A stretch of 64,000 nucleotides of DNA from contig NZ_JABBXD010000002.1 in the NCBI RefSeq assembly GCF_014750655.1, positions 359,636 to 423,635 on the forward strand. The letters run 5' to 3'. A model generated the notes under the pieces. The model ran no database searches. It saw only the letters and a list, made by a program, of their open reading frames with translations, and was not told where the DNA came from. This document shows, in pieces, positions 58,097 to 64,000 of this stretch. The stretch is from Salinimonas profundi. Its GTDB lineage: Bacteria > Pseudomonadota > Gammaproteobacteria > Enterobacterales > Alteromonadaceae. Position 1 is the first letter of the stretch, and each line of letters starts with the position of its first letter. The position numbers were made by a program, and so were the translations under genes.

Positions 58097-58915
58097 TCAA
58101 CTTAACAGCGCTAACACCTGTCCTTCCTGTTGCGTTGCCATCGACTGAACCGACATTACTGCCTGTCTCTGTACGTCCAACGCAGCCTGCTGCGATGACG
58201 CCTGTGCATAATCCGTATCAGCAATACGGCTTTGTGCCGCAGAGGTATTCACATCTGCCTGTGTCAGGCTTCTGGCCGAACTGGCCAGCTGGTTTTGTGC
58301 AGCGCCCAGCTCAGCCCGATACGCGCCTACGGTTTCCAGCGCGGCATCTGTAGCAGCCAGCGCATCATTAACACTGTTGGTGGTAACATCAATATTCAGA
58401 ACCGACGCGATCTCTTTCACCACGTCATTGGTTTGTACATCAATATTCCCACCGGCATCAGCGCCGGCCTGGAAGCGCAATGCGCTCTGCTCGGTGAGTA
58501 AGGGCTTACCGGCAAAAGTGGTCTGCTCAGCACTACGGGATATATTTTCCTGCAAAGCGGAAATTTCAGACTGCAGGGCGCGCTTATCCGCATCGTTTAG
58601 CATGCCGTTACCCGACTGTAGTGTTAATTCCCGGATGCGCGAGACATCGTTGTTGATGCCCTCCAGGCCACCTTCAGCAACCTGAGTTAACGAAATACCG
58701 TCATAAACATTACTAAGAGCTTGTCGATTGCCCTCAATCTGTGAGGTGAACCGATCAATAATCTGTTGGGCGGCGCCACCATCTGAAGCACTATTGATTT
58801 GCTTGCCACTGGCCAGTTTTTCCATCAGATCCGTCTTTTTTTCCTGAACCTGACTATTATCCTGAACCTGTTTCGGAACGCCCAGACCGGACGTAGAGTC
58901 TGCTATGCCTGTCAT
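58097..58915 (-). CDS. Short, divergent flagellin-like protein
   Basis: A 272-aa protein of the flagellin family. The D1 core is clear: LASGKQINSASDGGAAQQII, NVYDGISLTQVAEGGLEGIN and SRIRELTLQSGNGMLNDADK, with the C-terminal helix SRIADTDYAQASSQQAALDV. It lacks the usual N-terminus (like MAxxVNTNVxSLxAQ) and instead starts MTGIADSTSGLGVPKQVQ; the C-terminal end GQVLALLS keeps only part of the D0 signature. The start is well supported by GGAGG 5 nt upstream. It sits between the sugar-biosynthesis genes and flrA, so it may be a minor filament or cap-type flagellin or a non-polymerising paralog. Confidence 0.8.
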   Translation of the reverse strand: MTGIADSTSGLGVPKQVQDNSQVQEKKTDLMEKLASGKQINSASDGGAAQQIIDRFTSQIEGNRQALSNVYDGISLTQVAEGGLEGINNDVSRIRELTLQSGNGMLNDADKRALQSEISALQENISRSAEQTTFAGKPLLTEQSALRFQAGADAGGNIDVQTNDVVKEIASVLNIDVTTNSVNDALAATDAALETVGAYRAELGAAQNQLASSARSLTQADVNTSAAQSRIADTDYAQASSQQAALDVQRQAVMSVQSMATQQEGQVLALLS

Positions 58916-59005
58916 ATCGCCTCCGCTTTTTGCACACAGTATAGTTGAGAGGCAAAAATTCTGCAGACACTATAAATACGTAAGTATGAAATCTCAGACC
59001 TGAGG

Positions 59006-59773
59006 CTATAAGCAGAAGCCGTCATCAACCACAATATTTTGCCCGGTAACGTACGATGACAAGTCCGAAAGCAAAAATATGATAGAGCCGGTAACGTCGT
59101 CGACATCCAGCATTCCCTTACCATTTGTTTGCTGCTTGTAGGCGCTCAGGAAGCTTTGCGACTGATTGTCAAAGATACCCCCCGGGCAGATACAGTTCAC
59201 CCTGAACTTACTGTCATTGACATAAGCAGCTGCATAGCGGCTCAGATGCTGCAGGGCTGCTTTAATAGCCGCATACTCAACTGGCATGGTCATTGGTGTA
59301 TTCTCATAAACTTCAAATTTTGGAGCCACCACCCCATAAATTGAAGATATATTCACCAATGAAAATGGCTGCGTACCCTTTTTAAAATATTTCGCGCATT
59401 GCTGCATGAACAAAAAGGCGCTTCCCAGATTCTGCGCCACATTATCATTGAAACTTTCCATTGTTACATCGAAGAAGTGCTGACCGTAGTTCTTATTTCG
59501 CGGGTAACTACAGTTTACGGCACCATCGATGCTATCAATCTGTTCAAACAACGCTTCAACCGCACGGGACTGAGTCACGTCCGTCTTTACCGTTTCAAGC
59601 CGGTTTTTATTTTCAGCCAGGTTTTTCTGAGAAAAAAAGTCATTCTTGTCGAACGTTAAATCTACTGCAATGACCTTTCCTTCCTGCGCCAGGATCGCTT
59701 GGCACAGTTGCGTTCCCAACAGTCCGGCGGCACCGGTTACCAGAATACTTTTATTTTTTAGCAGCGCATTCAC
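59006..59773 (-). CDS. SDR oxidoreductase, PtmA-like
   Basis: A 255-aa short-chain dehydrogenase: GxxGxxG in SILVTGAAGLLGTQLCQA, catalytic Ser in VNISSIYGV and Tyr-x3-Lys in EYAAIKAALQHL. The end FVVDDG-like motif is QNIVVDDGFCL. By position and text it resembles PtmA of the Campylobacter legionaminic-acid (flagellin modification) pathway, where it helps make the amino-sugar precursor. It overlaps the cytidylyltransferase gene by 23 bp. Confidence 0.75.
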   Translation of the reverse strand: MNALLKNKSILVTGAAGLLGTQLCQAILAQEGKVIAVDLTFDKNDFFSQKNLAENKNRLETVKTDVTQSRAVEALFEQIDSIDGAVNCSYPRNKNYGQHFFDVTMESFNDNVAQNLGSAFLFMQQCAKYFKKGTQPFSLVNISSIYGVVAPKFEVYENTPMTMPVEYAAIKAALQHLSRYAAAYVNDSKFRVNCICPGGIFDNQSQSFLSAYKQQTNGKGMLDVDDVTGSIIFLLSDLSSYVTGQNIVVDDGFCL

Positions 59774-60461
59774 AACCCGTTTCCCTCATCATTATTTCAG
59801 CTAGCTTAAAGTCATAGATATCATCAATATCCACCGCATGACTTTTAGGGATCTCTACATGTGACACCCTGCCCTCAAATAAACCCGACTGTGTCAAAAT
59901 GTAATCTGGTGTGGTGGTATAGAACGACGTGACAATATCGAAAGCCTGCGGTGCATCCTGTCTGCGGGTGATTATCGCATCGGGCGTATTCATTAGCTCC
60001 ACCAAGCCGTCCTCTCGCAATTTCACGACATTAAAAAAGGGATTACGGTGCGTTTTAGCAATGGAAATACAAATATCGCCATCCTTACTTTTTATCTTTT
60101 CAATGGACGCTTCCACATCCCCGATACGGCGGATTGGACTGGTAGCGGGAAGGCTGACAAAAATATCAAACGCGCCATAATGCTCATTCACCCAATTTAC
60201 TGCGTGACGCCAGCAAAGCCACTCCGGGCTGGTGTCGGTAGCAAGCGCGTCAGGCCGTTCAATCACGATAGCGCCGTGGTATTGCGCCACTTCAGCAATG
60301 CCCGCGTCGTCGGTTGACACAAATACCCGGTCAATCACACTGCTCGCTTTAGCCATCTCAATGGCGTGGGCCAGCAGAGGTTTGCCCGCCAATGGTTTGA
60401 TATTTTTTCCCGGAAGTCCCTTAGAACCGCCCCGGGCAAATACAAAAGCAAATGTTTTCAT
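59751..60461 (-). CDS. Acylneuraminate/legionaminate cytidylyltransferase-like (PtmB/LegF type)
   Basis: A 236-aa CMP-sugar synthetase that would activate a nonulosonic acid with CTP. Signature FVFARGGSKGLPGKNIKPLA at the N-terminus; VSLPATSPIRRIGDVEASIE and SHAVDIDDIYDFKLAE are further family markers. It is part of the nonulosonic acid operon, and the product would be the donor for flagellin glycosylation. Whether the sugar is Leg, Pse or Neu cannot be decided from this gene alone. Confidence 0.82.
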   Translation of the reverse strand: MKTFAFVFARGGSKGLPGKNIKPLAGKPLLAHAIEMAKASSVIDRVFVSTDDAGIAEVAQYHGAIVIERPDALATDTSPEWLCWRHAVNWVNEHYGAFDIFVSLPATSPIRRIGDVEASIEKIKSKDGDICISIAKTHRNPFFNVVKLREDGLVELMNTPDAIITRRQDAPQAFDIVTSFYTTTPDYILTQSGLFEGRVSHVEIPKSHAVDIDDIYDFKLAEIMMRETGCECAAKK

Positions 60462-60485
60462 TTGAGCTGACTCTTTGATGTAATT

Positions 60486-61454
60486 TTAGTGTTGGGCAAT
60501 TTGTTTTATATCATTTATCAGCCTGATAACACTGAGTGATTCTGCCAATGTGGCGACAGTGTGCTCGTTGTCAGTGTTGGAGATAAAGTCGTTGAGCATC
60601 GCAATGTACATCGAGTTTTTGTCCCATTGCGCGTCTGCATAAATTATTCGCTCGCCCTGCTTGTCAAAAACAACCACTTTGTTGGCAACTAAATCCCACT
60701 CAAGCGTCCCTTCACTTCCAATAACCCGGCAGGTTCTTCTGACCTGATGCTGCAGAAGATCCAGATGAATGTTAACCACCCCGCCAGCAGACAGACTTGC
60801 CACAATATCTGCCTGATCTTCTACGTCCAGGTTCAATTGACCGGAGGATCGCACAATGGCGTGCCGGAGGGTCAGTGCGCCAAAAATCCACTGGCAATAA
60901 TCAAATTCGTGACTTAGCTCAAACAGGGCACCACCGCCTAATGCCTTTTGGGCTGTTACCGATTGCGTATAATCTTTGCCCGGTCTCCATTGCGACAAAT
61001 GCTGCCCCGTTTCGATAATCACGTTATAGATCTCTCCCAGCCTGTTATCGCTGATCAACTTTTTTACCACGCCAGCGGAGGACAAAAACCTCAGACAATA
61101 GCCTACGCCTACCGGGGTGCGATTTTTGCTGGAAGCGCTCATGATTTCTTCAACATCATGAACGTTGGTGGCAACCGGTTTTTCAATCAATGTCGGTATG
61201 TTCTTTTCTATAAAAACAAGCGCGTGCGTTTTATGAAACGGGGCTGGCGAAGCGATAATCGCCACATCAATATCAGTAAAAGGGATAGCGTCAAAGCAGC
61301 TTAAAAACACATCACAGTTGTCCGGTATCGTATCGGGTGTGCGTCCGCTTGAAGACAGGGCGTACACGGTTGCCCCTGAAAACATCTTTTTAATATTAGC
61401 GCGATGACGCTGAGCAATATTTCCGATACCAACCACTACAACATGCATGGACAT
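60486..61454 (-). CDS. Gfo/Idh/MocA-family oxidoreductase, PtmF-like
   Basis: A 322-aa NAD(P)-dependent sugar oxidoreductase. Nucleotide fold VVVVGIGNIAQRHRANIKKM, cofactor motif IEKPVATNVHDVEE and sugar-binding domain with GGALFELSHEFDYCQWIFG. It resembles PtmF of the GDP-sugar route to legionaminic acid. Its start overlaps the stop of the PtmE-like gene by 1 bp, indicating translational coupling. Confidence 0.75.
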   Translation of the reverse strand: MSMHVVVVGIGNIAQRHRANIKKMFSGATVYALSSSGRTPDTIPDNCDVFLSCFDAIPFTDIDVAIIASPAPFHKTHALVFIEKNIPTLIEKPVATNVHDVEEIMSASSKNRTPVGVGYCLRFLSSAGVVKKLISDNRLGEIYNVIIETGQHLSQWRPGKDYTQSVTAQKALGGGALFELSHEFDYCQWIFGALTLRHAIVRSSGQLNLDVEDQADIVASLSAGGVVNIHLDLLQHQVRRTCRVIGSEGTLEWDLVANKVVVFDKQGERIIYADAQWDKNSMYIAMLNDFISNTDNEHTVATLAESLSVIRLINDIKQIAQH

Positions 61455-62512
61455 TATTCCAGGTCCAGATACTTTATATCGGCCTGGGCACGATTAAAGT
61501 CATCCATTCTTCCCACATCCATCCAGTACTCATGGATAGGAAACATCAAAATATTTTTTTCTTTCTTCAGACACTGCTCTAACAATGACGGCATGTCTAT
61601 TTTCGTATCTTTTTGAACGGCATCGATTATTTCCGGAGAAACCACATAGATACCGGCATTCACAAAAAAGTGGTGGACAGGTTTTTCTGTCATGCCGACA
61701 ATCTTGTTGCCTTCGTTCTCAATCACGCCAAAAGGCACCTGATAATTGTATTCCTTCACACACATGGTGGCGAAGGCGCCATTATCCTGATGAAAATCCA
61801 TCAGAACCTTGAAATCTACATTGGTTAATACATCACCGTTAATCATGATTATCGGACTATTCGATATTGTTTTGGGCAACAAACCCAACGCCCCACCGGT
61901 CCCCAATGGCTCCTGTTCGTGCACATATGTAATATTCACGCCCAGCTCTTCACCATCGCCAAAGTGGTTCGTTATTTTTTCGGCCATGTAATGTGTAGAG
62001 ATATAAAAATTGTAAAAGCCCAGTTTTATAAAGCGCCGCATGATGATTTCAAGAATTGGCTTATCGCCAATTTTGAGCATTGGCTTCGGGCAACTATCGG
62101 TAAGCGGCTTTAACCGCGTTCCGAACCCACCAGACATGATGAAAACAGGATTGTCATACTTTCTCTTGCGGATTGCTTCATGAAGCGTTTTAAGACCAAC
62201 AACATTATACTCATCATCGACAAGCGGCACCGACGACAGGCGTTTTCCCTTCATAAGCTCTAACAATCTGTCGTTTGACGTATTGTAGGGTGCTGTCACT
62301 GGCGCTGCATTCATCACCTTTTGGACGCAGTCGCCTATGGATACTTCCCGCAGAAGACCTCTTCTGATATCACCGTCAGTGATCGTGCCCATGAGGCGAT
62401 TGCCCTCACTAACCACCAACGCAATACCTAAAGACTCGCTGTTTATGATCTCAATAGCTTCTTTGATCGTGCCTGAAGAAGAAATCAGCGTTTTTTGCCA
62501 GTGATAAGACAT
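61454..62512 (-). CDS. CBS-domain sugar nucleotidyltransferase, PtmE-like
   Basis: A 352-aa protein with two N-terminal CBS motifs (~residues 1-118) and a C-terminal nucleotidyltransferase: IMSGGFGTRLKPLTDSCPKP, KPILEIIMRRFIKLGFYNFY, and PIIMINGDVLTNVDF. This two-part layout is typical of PtmE (glucosamine-1-phosphate guanylyltransferase) in legionaminic-acid synthesis; the guanylyl preference is inferred from the family. It lies between the Gfo/Idh and acetyltransferase genes. Confidence 0.8.
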   Translation of the reverse strand: MSYHWQKTLISSSGTIKEAIEIINSESLGIALVVSEGNRLMGTITDGDIRRGLLREVSIGDCVQKVMNAAPVTAPYNTSNDRLLELMKGKRLSSVPLVDDEYNVVGLKTLHEAIRKRKYDNPVFIMSGGFGTRLKPLTDSCPKPMLKIGDKPILEIIMRRFIKLGFYNFYISTHYMAEKITNHFGDGEELGVNITYVHEQEPLGTGGALGLLPKTISNSPIIMINGDVLTNVDFKVLMDFHQDNGAFATMCVKEYNYQVPFGVIENEGNKIVGMTEKPVHHFFVNAGIYVVSPEIIDAVQKDTKIDMPSLLEQCLKKEKNILMFPIHEYWMDVGRMDDFNRAQADIKYLDLE

Positions 62513-62553
62513 AATTCAGGTCCTTGTCGTAAGGTCTACTATAAGTTCTACAG

Positions 62554-63180
62554 TTAGCGACGAACTGTTTTCCCATCTTCGACGGCGCGCGTTATACATG
62601 TGCCTGCGCCAATAATGGCATTCGAGCCGATGGTCATGCCATTAATTATCGTAGCTCCCGCGCCGACGAAAACGTCGTTACCTGTTGTTACTTCACCACA
62701 AACAGTCGAACCAGGAGCAATATGATTGCGTAAACCAATTTGGCAATCGTGCTCTATGACAGCCTGGGTATTAACGATTGTCTGCTCGCCAATAACCGCA
62801 CCAGCCTGAATGATCGCGCCCGACATTATTTGTGCACCTTGTTTTACTGTTGCATAAGCAGAGACCGTTGCAGTCGGTGCAATGACCGATTCAAAGGTAT
62901 ACCCGTGTGCCAGAAAGTACTCACAAACTTTCTTTCTGCTGTCTGCGCCCGGAAGCATCCCGATAGCATTGACCAATGAGACCTCGTCAGGCGCATAGCG
63001 TCTAACATCCTCATCGCTGCTAAGATGTTTGATACCATCAAACAGCGGACTTCTCATCAGTGGTTCAGGGCAGACCACAGCAGCTATTTGCTTATCCTGC
63101 TGCACTAAGATATCTGCCAGAACCCGGGCATGCCCACCGCCTCCAATTAATATTATCGGCAGGCCCGTATTATTCTTCAA
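62554..63180 (-). CDS. NeuD/PglD-family sugar O/N-acetyltransferase
   Basis: A 208-aa acetyltransferase with an N-terminal Rossmann-like domain (PIILIGGGGHARVLADILVQ) and a left-handed beta helix (NTQAVIEHDCQIGLRNHIAP, GNDVFVGAGATIINGMTIG). Its catalytic His is in the VIEHDC stretch. NeuD/LegH-type enzymes N- or O-acetylate nonulosonic-acid precursors. It overlaps the NeuB-family gene by 11 bp. Confidence 0.82.
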   Translation of the reverse strand: MKNNTGLPIILIGGGGHARVLADILVQQDKQIAAVVCPEPLMRSPLFDGIKHLSSDEDVRRYAPDEVSLVNAIGMLPGADSRKKVCEYFLAHGYTFESVIAPTATVSAYATVKQGAQIMSGAIIQAGAVIGEQTIVNTQAVIEHDCQIGLRNHIAPGSTVCGEVTTGNDVFVGAGATIINGMTIGSNAIIGAGTCITRAVEDGKTVRR

Positions 63181-64000
63181 CGATTAGGTCCCCCGCCCGA
63201 TAATGCCGCAACGCACGTCGCCCCAGCATCTCCCAATACTGATAAGGAGAAACGCCGCTACCAGGCCTCATGGTTGTCAGATCCGCTGCGCTGAATACTT
63301 CTCCTTTGGGGATCTCACGTGCAGCCACTACACTTTTTCTGGCGATATCTTTGTTTTTCAGTTCAGACGGTGTAGGAGATTTTTGGTCAGAGCCCAAAGC
63401 CTGCTCTACTTCACGAATAGACTTGACCATCTGCGATAATTCAGTGGGGTCCAGTGACGCCTTGTGATCCGGCCCGTCCATATTTTTATCCAGCGTAAAA
63501 TGCTTTTCTATTACCACGGCGCCTCTGGCAACCGCTGCAATTGGCACAGATATACCTGAGCTATGATCAGAATATCCTGTAGCAAGCCCGAATTTACGTT
63601 TCAGCGTATCCATGGCTCTTAAGTTTATCTCGTCAAACGGAGCGGGATACTCCGTTGTACAGTGCAGCAAGGTGACGCTGTTTTTCAGTGCTTTTTGTCC
63701 TGCCATGGAATGATAAGCGTCGTCAAATGCCTGTCTTGACGGTTTAGATGTGGTATCGGCTGTCAGCCCATAGGCAATGACGCCAAGGGCAGCCTCAATT
63801 TCTGCTTCCGATGCCATTCCGGTTGACAGAATAAGCTGGCAACCGGCGCGGGCGTACTCCAAAACTAACGGAGCATTAGTCAGCTCGCCAGAAGGAATTT
63901 TAAGTCGCGACAATCCAAGCTCGTTAACTAAAAAATGAAGGCTTGTCAGATCGAATGCGGTTGATAAAAACTCAATTCCAGACTGATGGCAGTAAGACAT
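63170..64000 (-). CDS. NeuB-family nonulosonic acid synthase, partial
   Basis: An N-terminally truncated (by the window edge) sialic/legionaminic acid synthase, 276 codons visible of about 340-350. It condenses a hexosamine with phosphoenolpyruvate. The TIM-barrel core shows KIPSGELTNAPLV, LILSTGMASEAEIEAALG, LLHCTTEYPAPFDEINLRAM, SDHSSGISVPIAAVARGAVV and IEKHFTLDKNMDGPDHKASL; the C-terminal antifreeze-like (SAF) domain contains ARKSVVAAREIPKGEVFSAA, MRPGSGVSPYQY. The reading frame is open to the last base, so the true start lies beyond 64000. Confidence 0.9.
   Translation of the reverse strand: MSYCHQSGIEFLSTAFDLTSLHFLVNELGLSRLKIPSGELTNAPLVLEYARAGCQLILSTGMASEAEIEAALGVIAYGLTADTTSKPSRQAFDDAYHSMAGQKALKNSVTLLHCTTEYPAPFDEINLRAMDTLKRKFGLATGYSDHSSGISVPIAAVARGAVVIEKHFTLDKNMDGPDHKASLDPTELSQMVKSIREVEQALGSDQKSPTPSELKNKDIARKSVVAAREIPKGEVFSAADLTTMRPGSGVSPYQYWEMLGRRALRHYRAGDLIVEE

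Noticed and set aside
58097..58915. The odd flagellin N-terminus as a frameshift or wrong start
   Set aside because: A strong GGAGG site sits right before the chosen ATG, and I saw no canonical flagellin start text just upstream.

Overview
The window reads as chromosome of a marine gammaproteobacterium of the Alteromonadales, most likely Alteromonadaceae. Support comes from the recX-alaS-csrA-tRNA-Ser order, a Vibrio/Alteromonas-type polar flagellar cluster with the FlrA/FlrB/FlrC hierarchy, and ParC/ParP chemotaxis-array genes. No sequence search was possible, so this placement rests on recognised gene content and protein similarity.

Layout. (1) 1-7.5 kb: tRNA-Ser(GCU), csrA, alaS and recX on the minus strand, then a COG3146 acyltransferase-like gene and an M13 lipoprotein peptidase on the plus strand. 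(2) 7.5-16 kb: a CatB-like acetyltransferase, a ChaN-like protein, and an inorganic-carbon module. The module has three beta-carbonic anhydrases, two of them each followed 9 nt later by a SulP transporter (one BicA-like), and a divergent OxyR-family regulator. That regulator has histidine where OxyR has its peroxide-sensing cysteine. All three carbonic anhydrase promoters carry the same 38-bp two-part element with OxyR-like geometry. (3) 16-23.5 kb: a chemoreceptor, a DUF938 methyltransferase and a metA-metH operon with a textbook MetJ operator. metH is split into two genes at the linker between its homocysteine and folate modules. (4) 23.5-27.7 kb: a plus-strand accessory island with a secreted EEP-family phosphohydrolase and four small orphan genes, one a chemoreceptor tail. 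They are separated by attC-like hairpins and no integrase is visible, so it looks like a small integron-cassette cluster without an integrase (CALIN). It also holds an exceptional 34-bp palindrome. (5) 27.7-58 kb: a continuous minus-strand motility block, transcribed from high to low coordinates: flagellin-like gene, flrA, flrB-flrC, fliEFGHIJ, fliK-LMNOPQR-flhB, flhA-flhF-flhG-fliA, cheY-cheZ-cheA-cheB-parC-parP-cheW, and a DUF2802 gene. Sigma-54 type promoters are visible before flrB, fliE, fliK and, in weaker form, flhA. (6) 59-64 kb: a nonulosonic (legionaminic-like) acid synthesis operon next to the flagellin-like gene, probably supplying sugar for flagellin glycosylation. It runs off the window end inside a NeuB-family gene.

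How the parts work together. FlrA starts the flagellar cascade with sigma-54; FlrB/FlrC drive the basal-body and export operons; FliA (sigma-28) drives late genes; FlhF/FlhG set polar position and number; ParC/ParP with CheA/CheW place the chemosensory array at the pole. The carbon module probably takes up or interconverts CO2 and bicarbonate for anaplerotic carboxylation or pH balance, under its OxyR-like regulator. The observations most worth following are this regulon, the split metH, the cassette island with its palindrome, the triple motif in CheA, and the aberrant flagellin.
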